From: an uncultured Clostridia bacterium
GTDB lineage: Bacteria > Bacillota_A > Clostridia > Christensenellales > Aristaeellaceae
Assembly (NCBI GenBank): GCA_945871545.1
Contig: CAMBWJ010000029.1
Coordinates: 1-11,292, forward strand
Reading direction: 5' to 3'
DNA: 11,292 nt
The notes under the pieces are model-generated. The model was not told where the DNA came from. It saw only the letters and a list, made by a program, of their open reading frames with translations, and ran no database searches. Both the position numbers and the translations under genes were made by a program. Positions 1 to 7,958 of the stretch are shown one piece after another (position 1 is the stretch's first letter; every line of letters begins with the position of its first letter).

Positions 1-2
1 CC

Positions 3-1649
<1,647 letters not shown>

Positions 1650-1670
1650 AGCTTTCGCCTGTAAACCGAT

Positions 1671-1693
1671 GGGGCAGGGTGCGACCCTGCCCT
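1671..1693 (+). repeat. GC-rich stem-loop between dnaK and dnaJ
   Basis: A perfect 9-bp stem (GGGCAGGGT, 1672-1680, with ACCCTGCCC, 1684-1692) closes a 3-base loop, and a G-T pair extends it at 1671/1693. No run of T follows, so it is a poor intrinsic terminator; it is more likely an mRNA-stability or processing hairpin, or a small dispersed repeat. The flanks can form an outer stem (CGATGG 1667-1672 with CCATCG 1708-1713), and CCATCGATGG at 1708-1717 is a palindrome, so the whole 1667-1717 stretch may fold as one branched element. The core GGGGCAGGG recurs as its reverse complement at the end of the window (11282-11290). Confidence 0.6.
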
Positions 1694-1747
1694 TCGGCCG
1701 TAACGGGCCATCGATGGGTATATTGTAAACGAGAAGAAGGGTGACAT

Positions 1748-2884
1748 ATGGCTAAAAGAGACTATTATGAGGTTCTGGGCGTAGACAAGAATGCGGACGA
1801 CGCTGCGATCAAAAAGGCGTACCGCACCCTCGCCAAGAAGAACCATCCCGATGTCAACCCGGGCGACAAGGAAGCGGAGGAACGCTTCAAGGAGATCAAC
1901 GAGGCCTATCAGGTGCTGTCCAACCCGCAGAAGCGCGCGCAGTACGACCAGTTCGGCCACGACGGCCCCCAGGGCTTCGGCGGCGGCGGTTACAGCGACT
2001 TCAGCGGTGGCTTCGGTGGCGGCGGTTTTGGCGGCTTCGAGGACATCTTCTCCAGCTTCTTCGGCGGCGGCATGGGCGGTTCCCAGCGCAACGGCCCGGT
2101 TCCGGGCGACGATCTGCGCTATGACCTGACCATCACCCTGGAGGAGGCGGCCTTCGGCTGCGAGAAGGAGATCAATCTGGTGCGGGATGAGGAGTGCCCC
2201 GAGTGTCACGGCAGCGGCGCGAAGCCCGGAAGCAAGGTGGACACCTGCTCCGTCTGCAACGGCACGGGTCAGGAGCGCGTGGTGCAGAACACCCCCTTCG
2301 GGCGCATTCAGAACGTGCGCACCTGTTCCAAGTGCCGGGGCAGCGGCAAGATCATCACCGAGCCCTGCCAGAAGTGCCACGGTCGCGGCAAGGTGCGCGT
2401 CAGCAAGCGCAAGACCGTGAAGGTGCCGGCGGGCATCGGCGACGGACAGGTGCTGACCATCCGTGGGCAGGGCGGTCTGGGCGAGCGCGGCGGCCCTGCG
2501 GGCGATCTGATGATCGTCATCAGCGTCAAGAAGCACAAGCTGTTTAAGCGCGAGGGCGACAACCTCTACATCGAGCTGCCCCTCACCTTCACCCAGGCGG
2601 CGCTGGGCGCGGAGCTGGATGTGCCCACGCTGAGGAAGCCGGTGAAGTATACCTTCCCGGAGGGCACGCAGCCCGGCCAGGTGTTCTGCCTCAGGGGCGA
2701 GGGCACGAACCACCTGCGGGGCAACGGTCGCGGCGATCTGTACGTCACGGCGGTGGTGGAGATTCCGCGCAAGCTGACGGAGAAGCAGAAGGAGCTGCTG
2801 CGCCAGTTCGACGGCACGGTGTCCGGCAACCAGTACGAAAAGAAGAAGAGCTTCTTCGACCGCGTGAAGGACGCCTTTTCCTGA
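1748..2884 (+). CDS. dnaJ: Chaperone protein DnaJ (Hsp40, type I)
   Basis: DnaJ is the Hsp40 co-chaperone that delivers unfolded clients to DnaK and triggers its ATP hydrolysis. The 378-residue product has the complete type I layout: a J domain at about residues 4-70 with the essential HPD at 33-35, a Gly/Phe-rich linker (about 75-120), four CxxCxGxG zinc repeats whose first cysteines are at 150, 167, 193 and 207, and the C-terminal peptide-binding beta domains with a dimerisation tail. All eight zinc cysteines are present and the length is usual. The ATG at 1748 has an AGAAGGGTGA-type ribosome binding site just upstream and gives the canonical [12 protein letters not shown] start. It lies 98 bp after dnaK, probably in the same heat-shock operon, with a stem-loop between the two that could alter their relative expression. 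Confidence 0.98.
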   Translation: MAKRDYYEVLGVDKNADDAAIKKAYRTLAKKNHPDVNPGDKEAEERFKEINEAYQVLSNPQKRAQYDQFGHDGPQGFGGGGYSDFSGGFGGGGFGGFEDIFSSFFGGGMGGSQRNGPVPGDDLRYDLTITLEEAAFGCEKEINLVRDEECPECHGSGAKPGSKVDTCSVCNGTGQERVVQNTPFGRIQNVRTCSKCRGSGKIITEPCQKCHGRGKVRVSKRKTVKVPAGIGDGQVLTIRGQGGLGERGGPAGDLMIVISVKKHKLFKREGDNLYIELPLTFTQAALGAELDVPTLRKPVKYTFPEGTQPGQVFCLRGEGTNHLRGNGRGDLYVTAVVEIPRKLTEKQKELLRQFDGTVSGNQYEKKKSFFDRVKDAFS

Positions 2885-2902
2885 TCGCGGGCCATGATCG
2901 GG

Positions 2903-2931
2903 TTGATTTTATCCGGCCAAAATATTATAAT
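2903..2931 (+). promoter_or_regulatory. Sigma-A promoter between dnaJ and prmA
   Basis: TTGATT (2903-2908) and a perfect TATAAT (2926-2931) are separated by 17 bases, the ideal spacing. Transcription would begin near 2938, about 50 bases before the prmA start. The surrounding gap is much more AT-rich than the flanking genes. In B. subtilis the dnaK operon has an internal vegetative promoter in the same position, between dnaJ and the prmA homologue. The inference is that the prmA-rsmE-mtaB part can be made under non-stress conditions independently of dnaK-dnaJ. Confidence 0.8.
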
Positions 2932-2934
2932 GGG

Positions 2935-2960
2935 TGCAGCGGAGGATTTCTTTCGCTGCA
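2935..2960 (+). promoter_or_regulatory. Inverted repeat over the predicted prmA transcription start
   Basis: TGCAGCG (2935-2941) and CGCTGCA (2954-2960) are perfect inverted arms around 12 bases; weaker G-T and A-T pairs inside can extend the stem. Only TTT follows, so terminator activity would be weak. It lies directly after the TATAAT and spans the expected +1. It could be an operator, or a hairpin in the read-through mRNA from dnaJ; a transcript starting near 2938 would lose part of the left arm. It does not match the CIRCE operator of HrcA (TTAGCACTC-N9-GAGTGCTAA). Confidence 0.45.
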
Positions 2961-2986
2961 TTTGTGTGTAATGAGGTACGAAATAG

Positions 2987-3928
2987 ATGGATTGGATGGA
3001 AATTACGGTGCTCACCACCACCGCGGGCGCGGATCTGGTCTCCCAGATTCTGATGGACGCGGGCAGCAGCGGCACCATGATCGAGGATAAGAACGACGTG
3101 GCGGCGAACCAGCGCCCCGAGGGCCAGTGGGACATCATCGACGAGGCCATCGCCCAGCGCATCGGCGACGACGTGAAGGTCACCGGCTACTACGAGGTGG
3201 ACGCAACGCTGAACGACCGCGTGCGCATGATCGAGGCGGAGATCCGCCGGGTGAAGGGCCTGGAGCTGGGCTTCGATGCGGGTAAGCTGGAGATTCTCCA
3301 GCAGACCTTCGCCGAGGAGGACTGGGCGGAGAACTGGAAGAAATCCTTCAAGCCCCTGCGACTGGGCAAGCACATGCGCATCAAGCCCGGCTGGTGCGAT
3401 TGCGCCGTTGAACCGGGCGACAAGGTGATCGAGATCGATCCCGGCATGGCCTTCGGCACCGGCACTCACGAAACCACCGGCATGTGTGTGGAGCTGGTGG
3501 AGAAGTACGTGCAACCCGGCACAACCGCCATCGACGTGGGCACCGGCACCGGCATCCTGGCCATCGCTGCGGCCCACATGGGTGCGAAGGACGTGCTGGC
3601 CATCGACATCGACCGCGTGGCCGTGCGCGTCGCCGCCGAGAACGTGCGCATCAACGGCTTCGAGGACACGATTCGCTGCGTGGCGGGCGACCTGCTGGAG
3701 AACGTGGACGAGCAGGCGGACGTGGTCATCGCCAACATCATTGCCGACGTCATCATCCTGATGGCGCAGCCCGTGCGTACGCACATCGCGGACGGCGGCA
3801 AGTTCATTTGCTCCGGCATCTCCTCCGAGAGAAAGCAGGACGTGCTGGACGCGCTGAATGCGGCGGGCTACACCGTGCTTGACGTGCTGGAGCGCGGCGG
3901 CTGGTGCGCCATCGCCTGCGACAAATGA
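2987..3928 (+). CDS. prmA: Ribosomal protein L11 methyltransferase
   Basis: PrmA uses S-adenosylmethionine to methylate amino groups of ribosomal protein L11. The 313-residue protein has the family's usual length and two-part plan: an N-terminal substrate-recognition domain of about 110 residues and a C-terminal Rossmann-fold methyltransferase. Key motifs are FGTGTHETT (156-164), the SAM-binding DVGTGTGIL beginning at Asp183, the acidic LAIDID stretch that would hold the SAM ribose, and the motif beginning at Asn250 (NIIAD). GAGG at 2973-2976 precedes the ATG at 2987; an ATG three codons later is possible, but the MDWMEI start resembles homologues. It follows dnaJ by 102 bp behind its own promoter and overlaps rsmE by four bases, which suggests translational coupling. 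Confidence 0.96.
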   Translation: MDWMEITVLTTTAGADLVSQILMDAGSSGTMIEDKNDVAANQRPEGQWDIIDEAIAQRIGDDVKVTGYYEVDATLNDRVRMIEAEIRRVKGLELGFDAGKLEILQQTFAEEDWAENWKKSFKPLRLGKHMRIKPGWCDCAVEPGDKVIEIDPGMAFGTGTHETTGMCVELVEKYVQPGTTAIDVGTGTGILAIAAAHMGAKDVLAIDIDRVAVRVAAENVRINGFEDTIRCVAGDLLENVDEQADVVIANIIADVIILMAQPVRTHIADGGKFICSGISSERKQDVLDALNAAGYTVLDVLERGGWCAIACDK

Positions 3929-4662
3929 ATTCGTTTTACATTGAGGGCCGCGGCGAGGTCGGCTCGGTCGTGCAGTTGAAGCCCGAAGACGCGCGGCACT
4001 GCGCGCAGGTGCTGCGCATGGAGCGCGGCGAGGAATTCTACGCCGTCGGCGAGGGCGGTAGCCGCTTTCTGGCAGAGCTGTGCGAGGTCGCGAAGGAGGG
4101 CTGCACCGCGCTGCTGCGGGAGGAAATCTCCGACAACGAGGCTGAACTGCGCGTCACCGTCTATCAGGGTCTGCCCAAGGCGGACAAGCTGGAGCTGGTC
4201 GTGCAGAAGCTGACGGAACTGGGCGCGGCGCGGCTGGTTCCGGTGAAGATGGAGCGCTGTGTTGTCAAGCTCAACGACAAGGACGCGCAGAAGAAGCAGG
4301 AGCGCCTGCAGAAGATCGCCCGGGAGGCCGCGAAGCAGTGCAAGCGCGGCGGCTGTCTGGAGGTGGCCGCGCCGCAGACGTGGAAGCAGCTGCGCGAGGC
4401 CATGGCGGCGCACGATCTCTTGCTGGTTCCCTGGGAGGACGCGCAGGGCTTCGGCATGAAGACCGCCTGTGAAGCCTTCCCGGAGGCGCGGGATATCGGA
4501 ATCGTCATTGGCCCGGAGGGCGGCATGAGCGAAAACGAGGTGCGCGCGCTGGAGGAGCTGGGCGCGAAGCAAATCACGCTGGGGCCGCGCATCCTGCGCA
4601 CGGAGACCGCCGCAATCGCCGCCGCAACCATGGCAATGCTCCTTTGGGGGGACATCGGATGA
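3925..4662 (+). CDS. rsmE: 16S rRNA (uracil-1498-N3)-methyltransferase RsmE
   Basis: RsmE makes m3U1498 in 16S rRNA of the 30S subunit, near the decoding centre. It is a SPOUT-class (knotted) methyltransferase with an N-terminal PUA-like RNA-binding domain. The SAM-binding knot motifs are intact: GPEGG at residues 196-200 and LGPRILRTETA at 219-229, numbered from the start chosen here. That start is the ATG at 3925, which overlaps the prmA stop (ATGA) and gives MNSFYIEG, matching the beginning of B. subtilis RsmE. A GTG at 3904 would add seven residues (MRHRLRQ) and has a GGAG 11 bases upstream, but the extra residues lack family support. The product is 245 residues, the normal length. It ends in another four-base overlap with mtaB. 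Confidence 0.95.
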   Translation: MNSFYIEGRGEVGSVVQLKPEDARHCAQVLRMERGEEFYAVGEGGSRFLAELCEVAKEGCTALLREEISDNEAELRVTVYQGLPKADKLELVVQKLTELGAARLVPVKMERCVVKLNDKDAQKKQERLQKIAREAAKQCKRGGCLEVAAPQTWKQLREAMAAHDLLLVPWEDAQGFGMKTACEAFPEARDIGIVIGPEGGMSENEVRALEELGAKQITLGPRILRTETAAIAAATMAMLLWGDIG

Positions 4663-5942
4663 GAACAATCGCTGTGCAGACGCTGGGCTGCAAGGTCAAT
4701 CAATACGACACCGAGGCCATGCTGGAGTCCTTCGAGCGCGCGGGCTATGCCGCCGTTTCGATGAAGGACGAGGCGGACGTGTACCTCGTCAACACCTGCA
4801 CCGTCACCGGAACCGGCGACCAGAAGTCGGAGAAGCTGATCCGGCGCATCGCGCGGCTGCATCCGGGCAGCGCCATCGTGGTGGCAGGCTGTCTGGCCCA
4901 GCGCAACGCGGAGGAGCTGCTTCAGATGGACGGCGTGCGCGTGGTGATCGGCGTGCAGCAGCGCGCCCGCGTGGTGGAACTGACGGAGCAGGCCGTTTCT
5001 CAGGACACGCGCATCAATGCTGTGCTGCCGCTCAAGGGCGCGGACTTTGAACCGCTGTCCGTATCCCGGCACGAGGGCAAGACACGCGCCACCATGAAGA
5101 TTCAGGAGGGCTGCGACCGCTACTGCACCTACTGCATCATCCCCAGCGTGCGGGGGCCTGTGCGCTCGATGCCGCTGTGCGAGGTGCGCGCAGAGGCGCA
5201 GCGGCTTGCGGACGCGGGCTATCGGGAGATCGTGGTCACGGGCATCCACCTGGCCAGCTACGGCCGTGGCAGCGAGGACACGCTGCTGGACGCCATCCGC
5301 GCGGTGCACGACACGCCCGGCGTGGCGCGGGTGCGGCTTGGCTCGCTGGAGCCCAAGGTGGTGGACGAGGACTTCGCCCGGAGCCTTTCCGTGATGCCGG
5401 GTCTGATGCGCCAGTTCCACCTGTCCATGCAGTCGGGCAGCGATACGGTGCTCAAGCGCATGCACCGGCGCTACACTTCGGAGGAATACTACGCCGCCTG
5501 CGAGACGCTGCGCCGCTTCATGCCGGATTGCGCCATCACCACCGACGTGATCGCGGGCTTCCCCGAGGAGACGGAGGCGGAATTTGCCGAGACGCTGGCC
5601 TTCGTGGAGAAGGTGGGCTTCGCGCGCATCCACGCCTTTCCCTATTCCCGGAGGTCGGGAACCCTGGCCGACCGCATGCCGGATCAGGTGGACGAGGGAA
5701 AAAAGCACAAACGCACAAATCAATTGATCGAACTTGGCAACAAACTGGAGGAAAATTTCGTCAAAGGATTGATTGGCAGCGTGCAGTCCGTGCTCTTCGA
5801 GCAGGCGGCGGAGGATGGCCTTGCCGAGGGCTATACGGGCCAGTATGTGCGCGTGCGCGCGCAGGCGCAGCCGAACAGCATCCATGACGTGCGCATCGTT
5901 CGCACTGAGGGCGCGCTGGCGTTCGGTGAGATTGTGGAATAA
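4659..5942 (+). CDS. mtaB: tRNA t6A37 methylthiotransferase MtaB
   Basis: MtaB is a radical-SAM enzyme that adds a methylthio group to t6A at position 37 of tRNAs reading ANN codons, giving ms2t6A. The 427-residue protein has the N-terminal domain with three cluster cysteines (Cys11, Cys47, Cys78), the radical-SAM CxxxCxxC at 152/156/159 inside EGCDRYCTYCIIP, the TIM-barrel core, and a C-terminal TRAM RNA-binding domain from roughly 365. The opening TLGCKVNQYD and the RGPVRS stretch after the second cluster place it nearer MtaB than MiaB or RimO. The ATG at 4659 overlaps the rsmE stop; GGGGGGA at 4646-4652 serves as ribosome binding site. A TTG at 4644 in the same frame is less likely. The HIT gene begins 23 bp after its stop. 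Confidence 0.95.
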   Translation: MRTIAVQTLGCKVNQYDTEAMLESFERAGYAAVSMKDEADVYLVNTCTVTGTGDQKSEKLIRRIARLHPGSAIVVAGCLAQRNAEELLQMDGVRVVIGVQQRARVVELTEQAVSQDTRINAVLPLKGADFEPLSVSRHEGKTRATMKIQEGCDRYCTYCIIPSVRGPVRSMPLCEVRAEAQRLADAGYREIVVTGIHLASYGRGSEDTLLDAIRAVHDTPGVARVRLGSLEPKVVDEDFARSLSVMPGLMRQFHLSMQSGSDTVLKRMHRRYTSEEYYAACETLRRFMPDCAITTDVIAGFPEETEAEFAETLAFVEKVGFARIHAFPYSRRSGTLADRMPDQVDEGKKHKRTNQLIELGNKLEENFVKGLIGSVQSVLFEQAAEDGLAEGYTGQYVRVRAQAQPNSIHDVRIVRTEGALAFGEIVE

Positions 5943-5965
5943 CAAACGGGAGGTGAAATGAGAAA

Positions 5966-6298
5966 ATGGACTGCCTGTTTTGCAAAATCATCGCGGGGGA
6001 AATTCCCTGCACGAAGGTATATGAGGACGAGAAGGTGTTTGCCTTCCGGGACATCAATCCGCAGGCTCCGGTGCATGTTCTGATCGTGCCGAAGAAGCAC
6101 ATGCGAAACGTCCTGGAGTGCGACGCGGAGACCGCTGCGGCGCTGACCGAGGCCGTGGGCAGGATCGCCCGTCAGGAGGGCGTGGACGAGAGCGGCTTCC
6201 GCATTCTGTCCAACTGTGGAAAGAACGGCTGTCAGTCGGTGGAGCACCTGCATGTGCACCTGCTGGGCGGCACCCAGCTTTCGGAAAAAATGGGCTAA
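5966..6298 (+). CDS. HIT-family (Hint/PKCI-like) nucleotide hydrolase
   Basis: This is a histidine-triad protein of the Hint branch, whose members are small homodimeric cytosolic enzymes that hydrolyse nucleoside phosphoramidates and acyl-adenylates; the cellular substrate is unknown. The 110-residue product begins with MDCLFCKIIAGEIPC and carries the catalytic triad HLHVHLL with histidines at 94, 96 and 98. The early Cys3/Cys6 pair, with later histidines, is found in zinc-binding members. GGAGGTGA (5949-5956) lies 9 bases before the ATG. The gene sits 23 bp behind mtaB and before rpsU, an order seen in Clostridia, so it is probably the last gene of the dnaK-type operon. Confidence 0.93.
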   Translation: MDCLFCKIIAGEIPCTKVYEDEKVFAFRDINPQAPVHVLIVPKKHMRNVLECDAETAAALTEAVGRIARQEGVDESGFRILSNCGKNGCQSVEHLHVHLLGGTQLSEKMG

Positions 6299-6325
6299 TG
6301 GGGTCGAAGGCATTTCCAAAGTCTT

Positions 6326-6343
6326 AAGAATTGTGAAATTCTT
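6326..6343 (+). other. AT-rich hairpin after the HIT gene
   Basis: AAGAATT (6326-6332) and AATTCTT (6337-6343) form a perfect 7-bp stem around GTGA, a GNRA-type tetraloop in RNA. It lies 27 bases after the HIT stop and just before the rpsU promoter. The stem is AT-only apart from one G-C pair and no T-run follows, so strong termination is unlikely. It may protect the 3' end of the upstream mRNA, or be chance in a locally AT-rich gap. Confidence 0.3.
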
Positions 6344-6363
6344 GAAACTTACGGCGGAATTGC

Positions 6364-6392
6364 TTGACGGTACATACATTATGCGCTATAAT
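6364..6392 (+). promoter_or_regulatory. Sigma-A promoter of rpsU
   Basis: TTGACG (6364-6369) and a perfect TATAAT (6387-6392) are separated by exactly 17 bases, close to the housekeeping consensus. Transcription should start near 6399, leaving an rpsU leader of about 60 bases that ends in GGAGGG (6447-6452), 7 bases before the ATG. The promoter sits in an AT-rich gap of 161 bp between the HIT gene and rpsU. It implies that rpsU is transcribed strongly on its own as well as by possible read-through from upstream. Confidence 0.87.
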
Positions 6393-6459
6393 ATCCTTTG
6401 TGGCGCACCCCATGCTACATTGGCGTATGCCAGTCTAAACGCGAGGGGAGGGAAAACAC

Positions 6460-6633
6460 ATGTCCGAGGTACGGATTCGCGAAAATGAATCATTGGAAAG
6501 CGCACTGCGTCGTTTCAAGCGTAAGACCGCTCGTGATGGCATCCTGGCGGAAGCCCGCAAGCGTGAGCATTACGAGAAGCCCAGCGTGAAGCGTAAAAAG
6601 AAGGCTGAGGCCGCACGCAAGCGTAAATATTGA
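6460..6633 (+). CDS. rpsU: 30S ribosomal protein S21
   Basis: S21 (bS21) is a small basic protein of the 30S platform, close to the anti-Shine-Dalgarno region of 16S rRNA, where it aids initiation. The product has 57 residues, the normal length. It starts [20 protein letters not shown], continues with the family's RDGIL and REHYEKPS stretches, and ends in a very basic tail of Lys/Arg clusters. The ribosome binding site GGAGGG at 6447-6452 is ideally spaced before the ATG at 6460. It has its own strong promoter upstream and an intrinsic terminator eight bases after the stop. In B. subtilis and many Firmicutes yqeY follows rpsU; no yqeY is seen here. Confidence 0.96.
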   Translation: MSEVRIRENESLESALRRFKRKTARDGILAEARKREHYEKPSVKRKKKAEAARKRKY

Positions 6634-6641
6634 TCCCAATG

Positions 6642-6678
6642 AAGCCCCCTTTGAATGCCAAAGGGGGCTTGATTCGTT
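6642..6678 (+). terminator. Intrinsic terminator of rpsU
   Basis: AAGCCCCCTTT (6642-6652) pairs perfectly with AAAGGGGGCTT (6660-6670) around a 7-base loop, giving an 11-bp stem eight bases after the rpsU stop. The tail GATTCGTT is only moderately T-rich and is followed by a second copy of the 3' arm and tail, then GTCTTT. The position and stem quality make termination of rpsU mRNA very likely. Confidence 0.88.
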
Positions 6679-6694
6679 GGGGGCTTGATTCGTT
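6663..6694 (+). repeat. 16-bp tandem duplication of terminator 3' arm and tail
   Basis: GGGGGCTTGATTCGTT occurs twice in direct tandem (6663-6678 and 6679-6694) without a mismatch. The first copy is the right arm and tail of the rpsU terminator. The second GGGGGCTT can also pair with the left arm AAGCCCCC (6642-6649), giving an alternative stem with a larger loop. Replication slippage is the simplest origin. Confidence 0.9.
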
Positions 6695-6929
6695 GTCTTT
6701 CACAGCGCATATCTTTCAGAACCGTTCAATTGAATTGTCGCGTTTTTCCTGGGATAGATGTTTCGTCGAACTGCCAATCGCATAGGTTTTTGAAGCGGTT
6801 TCTGTTCCCATCGACCGGTTTTTTGGCTTTGTTTCGCAGGTCTTGCTGCAATATGCGGGGAATTTCCGCCGCATGCTCTGCCTGTACGCATGTTTTTGAA
6901 TCTGTGACATAGAATATTGTGGGTGAATA
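6695..6929. other. Intergenic stretch without a supported gene
   Basis: These 235 bases, between the duplicated rpsU terminator and the TRM11-like gene, are more AT-rich than their surroundings. Short open frames of about 75 codons exist on both strands (+ 6685-6912; - 6716-6943), but their products resemble no family I know and lack good ribosome binding sites. No convincing sigma-A promoter is visible for the downstream methyltransferase-rho unit: TAGAAT at 6910-6915 has no partner -35 and would leave almost no leader, and TTGATT (6685-6690) with CATATC at 17-base spacing has a weak -10. A short imperfect hairpin (TGCGG 6854-6858 with CCGCA 6869-6873) is present. Confidence 0.4.
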
Positions 6930-7943
6930 ATGAAATATTGCATGCTTTTGTGGCCGCATGCGAATGTGCGGTACCAAAATGAGACGCTGAAGCTGGCCCA
7001 GAGCGAGCTGCGGCTGATGCTGGATGTGTTTGCGCCGGACGCGCGGATTTCGCCCTACGACGCGCTGAATCTTCCGGCGCTGAAGATCGACGTGCCCTGC
7101 GAAATGGACGCGCAGCTGCTGCGGGCCGTGCGCGGGCATTCGCTGCTGTACGCGCTGATGGAGCTGCGCGGCGACGGCGCGCTACTGCCCGTCTGCGGGC
7201 GCGAGGAGGCCTATGTGGGCGGCGACCTGCCGGGAATTCTGAAGTACAAGGGCAAGACAAACGAGCTGTTTTTGCAGCTGCTGGTGAATGTCGCGCTGTA
7301 CTCCGGCGGCTATGCGCACAAGGGGGACGGGCGTCTGGAGCTGCTGGATCCCATGTGCGGGCGCGGCACCACGCTGTTCGTGGGCGCGAACCGTGGCTGG
7401 AACACCACCGGCACGGATCTGGACAAGAACGATCTCTCCGAGGCGGAAAAATTCCTGAAGCGCTACTTTGAATATCACCGCATGAAGCACGATTTCAAGC
7501 GCGAGGCGCGCACGGTTCCTGGCGGAAAGAGCGTGCCCGTGAGCTGCTTCAGCTTTGCCGATGCGCCGGAGCGCTTCAAGGCGGGGGAGATAAGCACGCT
7601 GCGGCTGGCCAACGCCGATGCCACGCGCACGCGGGAGATCTTCGGCAGGGAGAAGTTTCATATGATCGTCTGCGACCTGCCCTACGGCGTGCAGCATGCG
7701 TCCCTGGGCGGCAGCCCGGAGAAGCTGCTGGCGCGTGCGCTGCCCGGCTGGTGCGCGGCGCTGAAGAAGGGCGGCACGGTGGCCGTCTCCTTCAACGCGC
7801 AGACGCTCCGGCGGGAAAAGGTGCTGCATCTGATGGAGGAGGCGGGGCTGGAGCCGAAGCGCGGCGGCGCATACGAGGACTTCAGTCACTGGGTCGAACA
7901 GGCGGTCACCCGCGATGTCGCGGTGGCGCGCCGCGTGAAGTAA
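6930..7943 (+). CDS. TRM11-like SAM-dependent methyltransferase, probably acting on RNA
   Basis: This 337-residue protein has a class I methyltransferase domain of the kind grouped with Trm11/TrmG10, which methylate guanine N2 in tRNA. Visible are the SAM-binding motif DPMCGRGTT (140-148), a following acidic GTDLD stretch, and a motif IV DLPYG starting at Asp249, where the family more often has DPPYG. The first ~130 residues could be a diverged THUMP-like RNA-binding region, but I see no clear THUMP signature. A DNA-modifying or other RNA target cannot be excluded. The ATG at 6930 is preceded by GGGTGA three bases upstream, the same arrangement as at dnaJ. rho begins 15 bp after the stop, so the two genes are almost certainly co-transcribed. 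Confidence 0.8.
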   Translation: MKYCMLLWPHANVRYQNETLKLAQSELRLMLDVFAPDARISPYDALNLPALKIDVPCEMDAQLLRAVRGHSLLYALMELRGDGALLPVCGREEAYVGGDLPGILKYKGKTNELFLQLLVNVALYSGGYAHKGDGRLELLDPMCGRGTTLFVGANRGWNTTGTDLDKNDLSEAEKFLKRYFEYHRMKHDFKREARTVPGGKSVPVSCFSFADAPERFKAGEISTLRLANADATRTREIFGREKFHMIVCDLPYGVQHASLGGSPEKLLARALPGWCAALKKGGTVAVSFNAQTLRREKVLHLMEEAGLEPKRGGAYEDFSHWVEQAVTRDVAVARRVK

Positions 7944-7958
7944 GACGGGAGGTTTCGC

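Noticed and set aside
2935..2960. HrcA CIRCE operator
   Set aside because: The inverted repeat arms and the 12-base spacer do not match the CIRCE consensus; CIRCE would be expected upstream of hrcA or grpE outside the window.
4164..5945. Open frame of 593 codons on the - strand across rsmE and mtaB
   Set aside because: Also a composition shadow of conserved + strand genes; the translation is His/Ala/Arg-rich low complexity with no recognisable motif.
5958..6083. Short upstream ORF (ATG at 5958) overlapping the HIT start in another frame
   Set aside because: The Shine-Dalgarno GGAGGTGA ends only one base before this ATG but nine bases before the HIT ATG at 5966, and the 41-codon product has no features.
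6797..6824. Terminator-like CGGT...ACCG followed by a run of T in the same gap
   Set aside because: The stem is only four base pairs with a long loop, too weak to call.
6685..6943. Possible small genes in the rpsU-methyltransferase gap (75 codons on each strand)
   Set aside because: No good ribosome binding site, no recognisable sequence, and codon use unlike neighbouring genes.
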